Of a stretch of 64,000 bases of DNA, positions 47,465 through 59,040 are shown in pieces (position 1 is the first letter of the stretch; each line of letters opens with the position of its first letter). The notes under the pieces were generated by a model. That model saw only the letters and a list, made by a program, of their open reading frames with translations. It searched no databases and was not told the DNA's origin. Position numbers and translations under genes: made by a program. Source of the stretch: Clavibacter michiganensis (GTDB lineage: Bacteria; Actinomycetota; Actinomycetes; Actinomycetales; Microbacteriaceae); the NCBI RefSeq assembly GCF_002151125.1, contig NZ_MDJZ01000004.1:62001-126000 (forward strand). Direction: 5' to 3'.

Positions 47465-48661
47465 TCAGGCCAGGTGGTCGTCGTCGCTGCGCGCGCCGAA
47501 CACGATCTCGTCCCAGCTCGGCATCGCGGTGCGTCCGCGTCGGCCGGACGGCTTGCCGGAGCCACGGGCCTCGCCCGAGCCGGGGGTGCGCAGGCCCTCG
47601 TCCTCGCTGTCGTCCCGCGGGCGGTCGCGGCCCGTGTCGACGCGGCCGATGCCGGGGATCACCGCGGAGCGCAGCGGCGGCACGGAGCGCTGGCCGCCGC
47701 GCGGGCGGGACAGCGACTCGTCGCGCCGGGCGGCGGGAGCGGGGGACGGCGCGTCCTCCGCGATCTCGTCGCCCTCGTCCTCGCGCGGCACGGACTCCCG
47801 CTCGCCGCGGCGGCGGCGGAGCGCCTCCAGCAGGTCGGCGGTCTCGTTGAGCTCGACCTGCGCGACGCGCGCCGGCTGCTGCGTCCCCGCGGGGTGGTTG
47901 CCCTGGCGCCCGAGGTGCGAGACGGACGCGCCCTCGTCGCGCCGGGGCGCCTCCCACGGCTGGGGAGCGGTGTCCTGCGCGATCGACGCGGTGGGCTCGG
48001 GCAGGCGGAAGGCGCCGCTGTCGAAGCGCGTGACGCCGTCCTCCTCGTGCGTGTCCGCGGCCTCCGGCGGCAGCGCGCGGAGACGGGGGATCAGCGCGCC
48101 GCGGATCTCGCCCTGCTGCGAGAGCGTGATGGCCTCGTTGTTGGCGGGGGAGAGCGCGTGCTTCTTGGGGTCGTAGGACCAGCGCGCGTCGTGGTCGATC
48201 TCCTCGCTGGTGAAGGCGACCTTGACGATCCAGCCGCCCAGCTGCTCCTTCCAGCTGCTCCAGCGCACGTCCTGGGCGCCGAGCGACTCGAGGCGCTCCT
48301 CGATGACCTGGCCGAACAGCGTGCCCTGCCCCATCGGGTCGACCTCGATGGCGGTGTGCACGGGGACCTTCATCGCGCTGCGCACGACGTGCTCGCGCTC
48401 GGCCACGACGGGTCCCTCGAACTTGCGGACGTACTCGACGGACGCGCCGGTCTCCCGCGCGACGTCCTCGGCGCTCATGCCCTGGCGGATGAACGACTGG
48501 ATGATCCGCGGCGCGGCCTTCCGCGTCTGGCCGGCGTCGGCGGACTGGCGGCGCAGGGCGGAGCGGAAGGCGTCGTCCATCACGAGACGGTGCCGTTCAC
48601 CGCCCGCGGCCTCGACGACGAGGGCGCCGTCCTCGACTCCGACGATCTTCAGATCCTGCAT
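47465..48661 (-). CDS. sepH: Cell division protein SepH (DUF3071)
   Basis: A 398-residue septation protein; in Streptomyces and mycobacteria SepH binds FtsZ and promotes its assembly. The N-terminal DUF3071 domain (residues 1-170) starts MQDLKIVGVEDGALVVEA and includes an HTH-like IRQGMSAEDVARETG segment. A long disordered Arg/Glu/Pro-rich linker (about 195-375) leads to the conserved C-terminal motif AMPSWDEIVFGARSDDD. The start ATG 48661 fits family members; the upstream frame is Arg-rich noise. GAGAGG lies 12 bases upstream. Confidence 0.92.
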   Translation of the reverse strand: MQDLKIVGVEDGALVVEAAGGERHRLVMDDAFRSALRRQSADAGQTRKAAPRIIQSFIRQGMSAEDVARETGASVEYVRKFEGPVVAEREHVVRSAMKVPVHTAIEVDPMGQGTLFGQVIEERLESLGAQDVRWSSWKEQLGGWIVKVAFTSEEIDHDARWSYDPKKHALSPANNEAITLSQQGEIRGALIPRLRALPPEAADTHEEDGVTRFDSGAFRLPEPTASIAQDTAPQPWEAPRRDEGASVSHLGRQGNHPAGTQQPARVAQVELNETADLLEALRRRRGERESVPREDEGDEIAEDAPSPAPAARRDESLSRPRGGQRSVPPLRSAVIPGIGRVDTGRDRPRDDSEDEGLRTPGSGEARGSGKPSGRRGRTAMPSWDEIVFGARSDDDHLA

Positions 48662-48987
48662 GTGTTCCACGCCTCTCGCGCTCACTGGACGATTCACGAT
48701 GACACGACTCGACCCCTCTTCCGGGGAATACGCGTGGCGCGCCGCGACTTGGGTCCGACGAGAGCGCCGGGAGGCGGGATCTGCAGGCCCCCGACGCAGG
48801 TTGTTCGTGCGCAAACGGTGTACCGTGTGAGTCCGCATCCGCGGCCCGGGGACGGGCCGGCTCCCCGCATCCAAACCGCCGATCAGGTGCCCCGAGAGGG
48901 GCCCTCTGACGGTTTGCTATCCGGATGCGATTCATGCAAACTGTGCCCGCCGATTCCGTTCGGCGGTTATTCGAGAAGTGGACAGGA
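48662..48987. other. 326-base intergenic region between sepH and the DUF4193 gene, with a structured leader
   Basis: No gene is seen. The right half can form two hairpins on the plus strand. Hairpin A (48873-48915) nests AAACCG/CGGTTT, CAG/CTG and GCCCC/GGGGC around a GAGA loop. Hairpin B (48947-48966) is CCGCCG/CGGCGG and ends 21 bases before the DUF4193 start. These may shape the DUF4193 mRNA leader. The left half must hold the divergent sepH promoter; I see no hexamer there I would trust. Confidence 0.5.
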
Positions 48988-49281
48988 ATGGCAACTGATT
49001 ACGACGCCCCGCGCAAGACGGAGGACGACTCCGACTCGATCGAGGCTCTGAAGGAGCGCGTCCCGGACCGCATGTCCGGGGTCGTGGACGTCGACGATGC
49101 CGACAATCCCGGGAGCTTCGACCTCGCCGGAGCCGACCTCTCCGACCTCGAGCTCGAGACGGTGGTGCTCCCGCCGCAGGCCGACGAGTTCACCTGCGTG
49201 AGCTGCTTCCTCGTGAAGCACCGCTCGCAGATCGACCACCAGGAGAAGCTCGGGCCCATCTGCCAGGAGTGCGCCGCCTAG
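48988..49281 (+). CDS. DUF4193 family protein
   Basis: A 97-residue acidic protein highly conserved in actinobacteria. It starts MATDYDAPRK and ends with a zinc-site-like pair of motifs, EFTCVSCFLVKHRSQ and GPICQECAA (four Cys). The function is unknown; the family sits in the sepH-dut cluster as here. The start ATG 48988 is set by family similarity and an AGGA just upstream. A strongly folded leader precedes it. Confidence 0.93.
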   Translation: MATDYDAPRKTEDDSDSIEALKERVPDRMSGVVDVDDADNPGSFDLAGADLSDLELETVVLPPQADEFTCVSCFLVKHRSQIDHQEKLGPICQECAA

Positions 49282-49328
49282 GGCGACGCCGGGCGAGAGC
49301 CCCTAGAGGCCCCGCGCCTCACCGCACG

Positions 49329-49778
49329 TCATGATCGCCGCGATCCCCGGATCGCGGCGATCAGTCGTTCCGGGGTCCGCGTGGAGATCAGCCAGTACGG
49401 AGCGGGATCCGCCTCGTCGAGGACGGGCACCCGCACGACCGGATCCACCCAGCCGCGGATGACGAGGTACGCCCTCGCGTGCAGCCGCGTGCCGCGCTCG
49501 GCCGTGGCCTCCGCGGCCCGGAACCCCTCGGGCTCGCCGAGCTGGTCGACGTCGATCGACGCGCGCCCCGCCCGCAGCCGCCCGTCCACCACCTCGACGA
49601 CCGGGCTCGTGAGCACCAGCGTCGCGACGACGCCCGCGTAGAGCACGATCGCGACGACCACCCCGGCCAGCACGCTGATGGGGAGGAACACGAGAAGGCT
49701 CGCGGGGATGACGAGGGCGGTGGCGACGAAGAGCCAGGGAGCCGGCCACAGCCGCTCCCGGTAGGGGGACGCTTGCAT
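49329..49778 (-). CDS. DUF3093 membrane protein
   Basis: A 149-residue protein with two adjacent transmembrane helices at about 14-34 and 36-58, then a small soluble domain containing RAYLVIRGWVDPVVRVPV and the conserved end PYWLISTRTPERLIAAI. This matches DUF3093, an actinobacterial family of unknown function that is regularly divergent from dut, as here. The start lies 38 bases from the GTG of dut, so both promoters share a very short spacer. Confidence 0.92.
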   Translation of the reverse strand: MQASPYRERLWPAPWLFVATALVIPASLLVFLPISVLAGVVVAIVLYAGVVATLVLTSPVVEVVDGRLRAGRASIDVDQLGEPEGFRAAEATAERGTRLHARAYLVIRGWVDPVVRVPVLDEADPAPYWLISTRTPERLIAAIRGSRRS

Positions 49779-49816
49779 GCGTCCATTCGATCAGATTCCT
49801 GCACTAGCCTTCGACC

Positions 49817-50287
49817 GTGCCCGATCCCGTCGACGTCCTCATCGCGGGCGACGCCCCGATCCCGGCCTACGCGCACCCCGGCGACGCGGGTGCCGACCTC
49901 GTGAGCGCGGAGTCCGTGCGGCTCGAGCCCGGCCAGCGCGCCACGGTCGGCACGGGCGTCTCGATCGCCCTGCCCGCCGGCTACGCCGCGTTCGTCCTGC
50001 CCCGCAGCGGCCTGGCCGCGCGGCACGGCATCACCATCGTGAACGCGCCCGGCACCGTCGACGCCGGCTACCGCGGCGAGATCCGCGTGACCCTCCTCAA
50101 CACCGACGCCGAGGCCGCGTACGATGTCGCGGTCGGCGACCGCATCGCGCAGGTCGTCGTCATGCCGGTCAGCCGGGTGCGATTCGTGCCCGTCGAGAAG
50201 CTGCCCGGGAGCCACCGCGGCTCGGGGGGCTTCGGCTCCACGGGCACCGGCGCCCTCCCCGCCCGAGACCCAGGAGACCTGACATGA
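49817..50287 (+). CDS. dut: dUTP diphosphatase
   Basis: A 156-residue trimeric dUTPase that removes dUTP and supplies dUMP. The five family motifs are visible: HPGDAGADLVSAE, the RSGLAARHG stretch, NAPGTVDAGYRGE with the catalytic Asp and uracil-binding Tyr, GDRIAQVVVMPV, and the C-terminal RGSGGFGSTG. It starts with GTG 6 bases after TAGCCT (49805-49810), so it is probably leaderless. The stop codon overlaps the start of the DUF3710 gene (ATGA). Confidence 0.96.
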   Translation: MPDPVDVLIAGDAPIPAYAHPGDAGADLVSAESVRLEPGQRATVGTGVSIALPAGYAAFVLPRSGLAARHGITIVNAPGTVDAGYRGEIRVTLLNTDAEAAYDVAVGDRIAQVVVMPVSRVRFVPVEKLPGSHRGSGGFGSTGTGALPARDPGDLT

Positions 50288-50976
50288 TCGACGAGAACGC
50301 GAACCAGCCGGACGACGCCGCCGTCGCGGACGACGCCGAGCACGTCCTGGACGCCAAGTCCGCCCCCGACGACCGGGCCGACGAGGGTCCGCTCGATGAG
50401 ACCGAGGCGAACCCCGTCCGCCCCTACGTGGACCTCGGCGGGATCAAGATCCTGCCCCGCGAGGGCCTCCACCTCCGCCTCGAGGTCGCCGAGGGCACGC
50501 AGCAGGTCGTCGCCGTCGGCCTCGACTTCGCCGAGTCGAGCCTCCAGGTGCAGCCGTTCGCGGCGCCCCGCTCGAGCGGGCTGTGGCACGAGATCAGGAC
50601 CACGATCGGGGAGCAGATCCAGCGGCAGGGCGGCACCACGCGCCTGGCCGACGGGCCGTTCGGTCCGGAGCTCCACGCCGTCATCCCGGTCGTGCAGCAG
50701 GCCGGCCAGCCCGCCGCCCCCACGCGCGACGCCCGCTTCATCGGGGTGGACGGCCCGCGCTGGTTCCTCCGCGGCGTCATCACCGGCCGCGCCGTGTCGG
50801 ACCCCGAGGCCGCGGCCGCCGTCGAGGACCTGTTCCGCAGCGTCGTCGTCGTGCGCGGATCCTCGCCCATGCCCCCGCGCGACCTCATCCCGCTGAAGAT
50901 GCCCGCCGCCCAGGTCGGCACCACGCCGGGCGCGGCTCCGGCCGGCGAGAGCCCGGCCCCCGCGCTGGGCTCCTGA
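50284..50976 (+). CDS. DUF3710 family protein
   Basis: A 230-residue soluble protein with an acidic disordered N-terminus (1-45), then the conserved DUF3710 domain: PYVDLGGIKILPREGLHLRL, LQVQPFAAPRSSGLWHEIR and RFIGVDGPRWFLRGVITG. The function is unknown; it forms part of the conserved actinobacterial dut-DUF3710-DUF3159 group. The ATG overlaps the dut stop codon, so the two are translationally coupled. Confidence 0.93.
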   Translation: MIDENANQPDDAAVADDAEHVLDAKSAPDDRADEGPLDETEANPVRPYVDLGGIKILPREGLHLRLEVAEGTQQVVAVGLDFAESSLQVQPFAAPRSSGLWHEIRTTIGEQIQRQGGTTRLADGPFGPELHAVIPVVQQAGQPAAPTRDARFIGVDGPRWFLRGVITGRAVSDPEAAAAVEDLFRSVVVVRGSSPMPPRDLIPLKMPAAQVGTTPGAAPAGESPAPALGS

Positions 50977-50978
50977 CC

Positions 50979-51740
50979 ATGTCGGGGGAGCGGCCGGACG
51001 AGGACGACCCCGCTCCCGGCCCCGAGCCGCGCGCATCGGCGCCCGCCCCGGGTGAGGCGCTCGGCGCGAGCATGGCCCAGGCGGCCGAGCGCGCGGGCCT
51101 CGGGCAGGCGGCGCGCGGCGAGACGATGACCCCGGCGGCCCTCCTCAGCGCGATGGGCGGCGTGCGCGGCGTGCTCGAGGCGATCGTCCCCGGGCTCCTC
51201 TTCCTGGTCGCGTTCACCCTGACGCGCGACATCGTGCTCTCGGTCGCGGTGCCCGTCGTCGTGGCCGTCGTCGCCGTCATCGCGCGCCTCGTGCAGCGGT
51301 CGGCCGTCGCACCCGCGGTGGGCGGCCTCGTCGGCATCCTCATCTCGGCCGCCCTGGCGCTCCGGTCGGGGGAGGGCCGCGACTTCTACGCGCTCGGCCT
51401 CTGGACGAACGGCGCGTACTTCGCGGTGCTCCTGGTCTCGGTCGTGGTCGGCTGGCCGCTCGTCGGCGTCGCCGTCGGCTTCCTCATGGGCGACGGCACG
51501 GCATGGCGGCAGGACCGCAGGAAGGCCAGGGCCCTCCGCCTCCTCACGCTGGTCTGGGTCGGCTTCTTCGCGCTCCGCCTGGCGGTGCAGCTCCCGCTCT
51601 ACCTCGCGGACGCGATCGACGCCCTCGGCGTCGCGCGCCTGGTGATGGGGACCCCCCTCTACGGCGTGCTCCTCGTGCTGTCGTGGCTCTTCGTCCGCGC
51701 CGTGTACGCGAAGGACCCGGCCGCGCCCGTCTCCGACTGA
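50979..51740 (+). CDS. DUF3159 membrane protein
   Basis: A 253-residue protein of the DUF3159 family with a Pro/Ala-rich cytoplasmic N-terminus (1-50) and about five or six transmembrane helices from residue 60 on, with [20 protein letters not shown] as the conserved opening and [20 protein letters not shown] as a cytoplasmic loop. The function is unknown. Its ATG lies 2 bases after the DUF3710 stop codon, in the same operon as dut. Confidence 0.92.
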   Translation: MSGERPDEDDPAPGPEPRASAPAPGEALGASMAQAAERAGLGQAARGETMTPAALLSAMGGVRGVLEAIVPGLLFLVAFTLTRDIVLSVAVPVVVAVVAVIARLVQRSAVAPAVGGLVGILISAALALRSGEGRDFYALGLWTNGAYFAVLLVSVVVGWPLVGVAVGFLMGDGTAWRQDRRKARALRLLTLVWVGFFALRLAVQLPLYLADAIDALGVARLVMGTPLYGVLLVLSWLFVRAVYAKDPAAPVSD

Positions 51741-51817
51741 GGACGGTCCGCGCCGCCCTCGTGTGGCGGCGGGATCCGCGCGCCGCGCCGCCGCCGCTGG
51801 ATCGCGATGGTAGATTC

Positions 51818-51833
51818 ATCTCGACGTCGAGAT
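51818..51833. promoter_or_regulatory. Perfect 16-bp palindrome upstream of acnA
   Basis: The sequence ATCTCGACGTCGAGAT is fully symmetric and starts 2 bases after TAGATT (51811-51816), a possible -10, so it would cover the transcription start. It looks like an operator. From memory it resembles the palindromes of MarR-type regulators such as TamR, reported to act on aconitase genes in Streptomyces; that match needs checking. Confidence 0.6.
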
Positions 51834-51967
51834 ACATCGGCGCCGTCCCGCCTCGTGCCGGGCGCCCGATCAGGGTCGCCTTACTGGACCCGGCCGCAGC
51901 GGGCGACCAAGATCGGATGACGGGCGGAATCGACTTCCGCGCCCATCCAGCGAGGGAAGAGGGCCAC

Positions 51968-54781
<2,814 letters not shown>

Positions 54782-54791
54782 CAGCAACCTG

Positions 54792-54821
54792 AGGAGGCCG
54801 GGCGGCGACGCCCGGCCTCCT
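54792..54821 (+). terminator. Terminator of acnA
   Basis: A perfect 13-bp stem (54792-54804 with 54809-54821) with loop GCGA, followed by TCG, 11 bases after the acnA stop codon. Confidence 0.85.
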
Positions 54822-54895
54822 TCGTGCATGCAGGGCCCTGCGTACACTCGATGAGGCGGGCGTCGTTCCATGACGCCCGATGGAAGGCGGTCAGC

Positions 54896-56851
54896 ATGGG
54901 AATCCTCGAGACGATCACGGGACCCCGGGACCTCGACCGGCTGAGCCGGGAGCAGATGCTCGAGCTCGCCGCGGAGATCCGGCAGTTCCTCGTCGCGGAG
55001 GTCTCCAAGACGGGCGGTCACCTCGGGCCGAACCTCGGCGTCGTCGAGACCACGCTCGCGATCCACCGGGTGTTCGACTCCCCGAAGGACCCCATCGTCT
55101 TCGACACCGGCCACCAGTCTTACGTGCACAAGCTGCTCACGGGCCGGCAGGACTTCTCGCGTCTCCGGGAGTCCGGCGGCCTGGCCGGCTACCCGCAGCG
55201 GGCGGAGTCCGAGCACGACATCGTCGAGAGCTCGCACGCGTCCAGCTCGCTGAGCTGGGCGGACGGGATCTCGCGCGCATTCGGGATCACGGGCCAGACC
55301 GACCGGCACGTCGTGGCGGTGGTGGGCGACGGCGCCCTCACCGGCGGCATGACCTGGGAGGCGCTCAACAACATCTCCGACGACAACACGCGGAAGCTGA
55401 TCATCGTCGTCAACGACAACGGCCGCTCCTACGCGCCGACCATCGGCGGCATGGCGCGGTTCCTCAACACCGTCCGCACGCGTCGCACCTACCGCGGCCT
55501 CTACGAGACGAGCCAGCGCGTGTTCGGCGTCTTCGGCGCGCCGGGGGACAGCCTCTACCGGGGCCTCCGCGGCGGCCTCCACGGCTTCCTCACGCGCGTC
55601 ACCGACAACGAGGCGCTCTACTCCAACCTCGACATCAAGTACCTGGGTCCCATCGACGGGCACGACCAGCAGGCCATGGAGGAGGCGCTCGAGCAGGCGC
55701 GCGACTACGGCGCTCCCGTCATCGTCCACGCCATCACCGAGAAGGGCCGCGGCTACGAGCCCGCCCGCCGGGACGTGGCCGACCAGTTCCACGCGGTCGG
55801 GCAGATCGACCCCGAGACGGGCGAGCCCATCGACCCGTCGCAGGCCGTGAGCTGGACGAGCGTCTTCGCCGACGAGATCCTGGCCCTCGCGGACGAGGAC
55901 CCCCGGATCGTCGGCATCACGGCCGCCATGCTCCGCCCGGTGGGCCTCCACCGGTTCGCGGAGAAGCACCCCGACCGCGTGCACGACGTCGGCATCGCGG
56001 AGCAGCACGCCGTGACGAGCGCCGCGGGCCTCGCCTACGGCGGCCTGCACCCGGTCGTCGCGCTCTACGCCACCTTCGTGAACCGCGCGTTCGACCAGGT
56101 GCTCATGGACGTGGCGCTGCACCGCGCCGGCGTGACCTTCGTGCTGGACCGCGCGGGCGTCACGGGTCCCGACGGTCCGAGCCACCACGGGATGTGGGAC
56201 CTGGCCCTGCTGCAGATCGTGCCCCACATCCGCCTGAGCGCCCCGCGCGACGCGACCCGTCTCCGCGAGGAGCTGGGCGAGGCCGTGAAGGTCGACGACG
56301 CACCCACGGTGGTCCGCTTCTCCAAGGGCAGCGTCGGGGACGAGATCGAGGCGGTGCGTCGCCTGGACGACGGCGTCGACGTGCTGCACGAGTCGGCGTC
56401 GCAGGACGTGCTCATCGTCACGGTGGGGCCCATGGCCTCCATGGGCATCGAGGTCGCCGAGCGCCTCGCCGCGCAGGGCATCGGCGCCACGGTGGTGGAT
56501 CCCCGATGGGTCGTGCCCGTGCCGCGCAGCGTCGTGGAGCTCGGCCGCGCACACCGTCTCGTCGTGACCATCGAGGACGGCGTGGTGGTCGGCGGGATCG
56601 GCACGCGCATCCGCCAGGACCTCCGCGAGGCCGGGATCGACACCGGCGTGACGGAGCTGGGCCTGCCGGATGAGTTCCTCGACCACGGCACGCGTTCGGA
56701 GATCCTGGAGCGCGTGGGCCTCACCCCCCAGCACATCGCGCGCGACGTCGTCGCGCAGGTGCTCGGCAGCCGCGTGCCGTCGGCCCGCCCGCTGCCGGAG
56801 GAGGAGGGGGAGCGCGTCTCCATCCGCGCCGAGGACGACGAGCAGGCGTAG
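54896..56851 (+). CDS. dxs: 1-deoxy-D-xylulose-5-phosphate synthase
   Basis: A 651-residue ThDP enzyme and first step of the MEP isoprenoid pathway, condensing pyruvate with glyceraldehyde 3-phosphate. The ThDP motif is VVGDGALTGGMTWEALNNI. Other signatures are GHLGPNLGVVE, FDTGHQSYVHK, VHDVGIAEQHAVT with the catalytic Glu, and DRAGVTGPDGPSHHG. The start ATG 54896 has GGAAGGCGG upstream; the longer frame overlaps the acnA terminator region and is rejected. A strong terminator follows. Confidence 0.97.
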   Translation: MGILETITGPRDLDRLSREQMLELAAEIRQFLVAEVSKTGGHLGPNLGVVETTLAIHRVFDSPKDPIVFDTGHQSYVHKLLTGRQDFSRLRESGGLAGYPQRAESEHDIVESSHASSSLSWADGISRAFGITGQTDRHVVAVVGDGALTGGMTWEALNNISDDNTRKLIIVVNDNGRSYAPTIGGMARFLNTVRTRRTYRGLYETSQRVFGVFGAPGDSLYRGLRGGLHGFLTRVTDNEALYSNLDIKYLGPIDGHDQQAMEEALEQARDYGAPVIVHAITEKGRGYEPARRDVADQFHAVGQIDPETGEPIDPSQAVSWTSVFADEILALADEDPRIVGITAAMLRPVGLHRFAEKHPDRVHDVGIAEQHAVTSAAGLAYGGLHPVVALYATFVNRAFDQVLMDVALHRAGVTFVLDRAGVTGPDGPSHHGMWDLALLQIVPHIRLSAPRDATRLREELGEAVKVDDAPTVVRFSKGSVGDEIEAVRRLDDGVDVLHESASQDVLIVTVGPMASMGIEVAERLAAQGIGATVVDPRWVVPVPRSVVELGRAHRLVVTIEDGVVVGGIGTRIRQDLREAGIDTGVTELGLPDEFLDHGTRSEILERVGLTPQHIARDVVAQVLGSRVPSARPLPEEEGERVSIRAEDDEQA

Positions 56852-56862
56852 CCGGCAGACGA

Positions 56863-56895
56863 CGAAGGGCCCGGCCGTGACGGCCGGGCCCTTCG
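56863..56895. terminator. Terminator between dxs and fadB
   Basis: A perfect 15-bp stem (56863-56877 with 56881-56895) with loop TGA, between the convergent dxs and fadB. Confidence 0.88.
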
Positions 56896-56910
56896 CCGTG
56901 CGGTCCCGCG

Positions 56911-59040
56911 CTAGGCGACGCCGCGGATCGGCGGGTGGTGGAACGTGTCGCCGAAGGCCCGGTCGCTCGCCCCGACGCGGTCGAGGTAGGGCGTCAGGCC
57001 GCCCATCTGGAACGGGTACCCCGCACCGAGGATGAGGCACAGGTCGATGTCCTCGGCCGCGTGCACGACGTCGTCCTCGAGCATGCGGTGCACCTCGTCG
57101 GCGAGGCCCGTCTCGACGCGCTCGCGGATCTGCTCGGCGGTCATCGGATCGCTGCCGCCCTTCACGATGCGCACGGCCTCCTTGTCGAAGCCCGTGGGGC
57201 GGCCCTTGGAGTCGCGCGCGTAGATGCGTCCGAGATCCGCGAGCCGGTGGAGGTTCGGGCTCTCGAAGAAGCGGTCGGGGAACGCCGCGTGGTGCGTGTC
57301 GAGCACGTGCGCGCCGACCTTGAGGCCCACGAGCTCGAGCAGCTCGAACGGCGTCATCGGCAGGCCGAACGGCGCGAGCGAGCGGTCGACGACCTCGAAG
57401 GGCGTCCCCGTGTCGACCGCGTGCATGGCCTCGCCCAGCACCTTCGCGAGGATCCGGTTGACCACGAAGCCCGGGGTGTCCCGCGTGATGACGGCGTTCT
57501 TCTTGAGCTTCCGCGCGACCTGCATCGCCGTCGACAGCGTCTCGTCGGTGGTCTGCGGGGTGCGCACGACCTCGATGAGCGGCATGACCGCGACCGGGTT
57601 GAAGAAGTGGAAGCCCACCACGCGCTCCGGGTGCTGGAGGCGCTCGGCGATGCGCTCGACCGAGAGGCTCGAGGTGTTGGTGGCGAGGATCGCGGTCTCG
57701 GAGACGTGCCGCTCGATCTCGGCGAAGACCTCCTGCTTGACGCCCAGCTCCTCGAACACGGCCTCGATGACCCAGTCCGCGTCGGCGAAGTCGGCCTTGT
57801 CGGTCGTGCCCGTGACCAGCGCCGTGAGCCGGTTGGCCTCGTCGGGCGAGACGCGCCCCTTCTCGGCCAGCTTCCGGATCTCCCCGTGGATCCCGGCGAC
57901 GCCAGCGTCGACGCGCGCCTGGTCGAGGTCCGTGATGACGACGGGCACCTGGAGGCGCCGGACGAACAGCAGCGCGAACTGCGACGCCATGAGGCCGGCC
58001 CCGACGACGCCGACCTTGGTGACCGGCCGCGCGAGGTCCTTGTCCGGCGCTCCCGCGGGGCGCTTCGCGCGCTTCTGCACGAGGTCGAACGCGTAGATGC
58101 TCGCGCGGAACTGGTCCCCGGAGATGAGGTCCGCGAGGGCCTCGTCCTCGGCGGCGAAGCCCTCCTCGCGCGTGCTCCGCTTCGCGGCCTGCAGGAGGTC
58201 GAGCGCGCGGTACGGCGAGAGCGCGACCGTGCCGATCCGCTGCTCGAGCGACCTGCGGGCGATGCCGATGGCGACGTCCCACTTCGCGAGGCGCTCGAGG
58301 CGGCCGGGCGCGTTCGGGCGCTTGACCTCGATCGCGCCGGAGATGACGCCGTCGGCCCAGCGGATCGACTGCTCGAGGAACGACGCGGACGGGAACGACG
58401 CGTCGGCGATGCCGAGGTCCATGACGTCCGAGGCCTTGAGCGTGCGGTTGTTCTTGAGCGGGTTCTCGATGATCACCTTGAGGGCGTTCTCGATGCCGAT
58501 GAGGTTCGGGAGCAGCCACGCGCCGCCCCAGCCGGGGATGATGCCGAGGAAGACCTCGGGCAGCGCGACGGCGGGGACGGACTCGTCGACCGTGCGGTAG
58601 TCGGAGTTCAGCCCGATCTCGAGCCCGCCGCCGAGGGCGAGCCCGTTGATGAACGTGAACGACGGCACCCCGAGGCGGTGCAGCCGGCCGAGGGTGTCGT
58701 GGCCGAGCTGCGCCATCTGGCGGCCGACCTCGCGGCTGGGGATCTCGCCGACCTTGCTGAGGTCCGCGCCCGCCGCGAGGATGAACGGCTTGCCGGTGAT
58801 CGCGACGCCGCGGATCTCCCCGGCGGCCGCCCGCGCGGCGAGGCGGTCGAGCGCATCGGCGAGCTCGAGGAGCGTGGCCGGACCGAGGGTGGACGGCCGG
58901 GTGTGGTCCCGCCCGTTGTCGAGCGTGACGAGCGCGAGCACCCCGCCCGAGGGCAGCGGCACGTCGCGGACGAACGAGTGGGTGACGACCTCGTCGGGAT
59001 CGAGCGCCACGAGCTCCCGGAAGCGGCTGGTGTCGGTCAC
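56911..59040 (-). CDS. fadB: Fatty acid oxidation multifunctional enzyme (enoyl-CoA hydratase / 3-hydroxyacyl-CoA dehydrogenase)
   Basis: A 709-residue beta-oxidation alpha subunit. The N-terminal crotonase domain (about 1-290) has the oxyanion-hole GKPFILAAGADLS and INGLALGGGLEIGL, with a catalytic Glu in LPEVFLGIIPGWGG. The NAD-binding domain begins near residue 325 with VGVVGAGLMASQFALL; the dehydrogenase catalytic His is in VVGFHFFNPVAVMPL. The C-terminal domain contains TPGFVVNRIL. It starts with GTG overlapping the fadA stop codon, so the two subunits are coupled. Confidence 0.95.
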   Translation of the reverse strand: MTDTSRFRELVALDPDEVVTHSFVRDVPLPSGGVLALVTLDNGRDHTRPSTLGPATLLELADALDRLAARAAAGEIRGVAITGKPFILAAGADLSKVGEIPSREVGRQMAQLGHDTLGRLHRLGVPSFTFINGLALGGGLEIGLNSDYRTVDESVPAVALPEVFLGIIPGWGGAWLLPNLIGIENALKVIIENPLKNNRTLKASDVMDLGIADASFPSASFLEQSIRWADGVISGAIEVKRPNAPGRLERLAKWDVAIGIARRSLEQRIGTVALSPYRALDLLQAAKRSTREEGFAAEDEALADLISGDQFRASIYAFDLVQKRAKRPAGAPDKDLARPVTKVGVVGAGLMASQFALLFVRRLQVPVVITDLDQARVDAGVAGIHGEIRKLAEKGRVSPDEANRLTALVTGTTDKADFADADWVIEAVFEELGVKQEVFAEIERHVSETAILATNTSSLSVERIAERLQHPERVVGFHFFNPVAVMPLIEVVRTPQTTDETLSTAMQVARKLKKNAVITRDTPGFVVNRILAKVLGEAMHAVDTGTPFEVVDRSLAPFGLPMTPFELLELVGLKVGAHVLDTHHAAFPDRFFESPNLHRLADLGRIYARDSKGRPTGFDKEAVRIVKGGSDPMTAEQIRERVETGLADEVHRMLEDDVVHAAEDIDLCLILGAGYPFQMGGLTPYLDRVGASDRAFGDTFHHPPIRGVA

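Noticed and set aside
43574-49051. An 1825-codon open frame on the plus strand, antisense to parC and sepH
   Set aside because: Shadow frame: low-complexity Arg/Asp/Glu composition, covers certain genes on both strands and crosses terminators.
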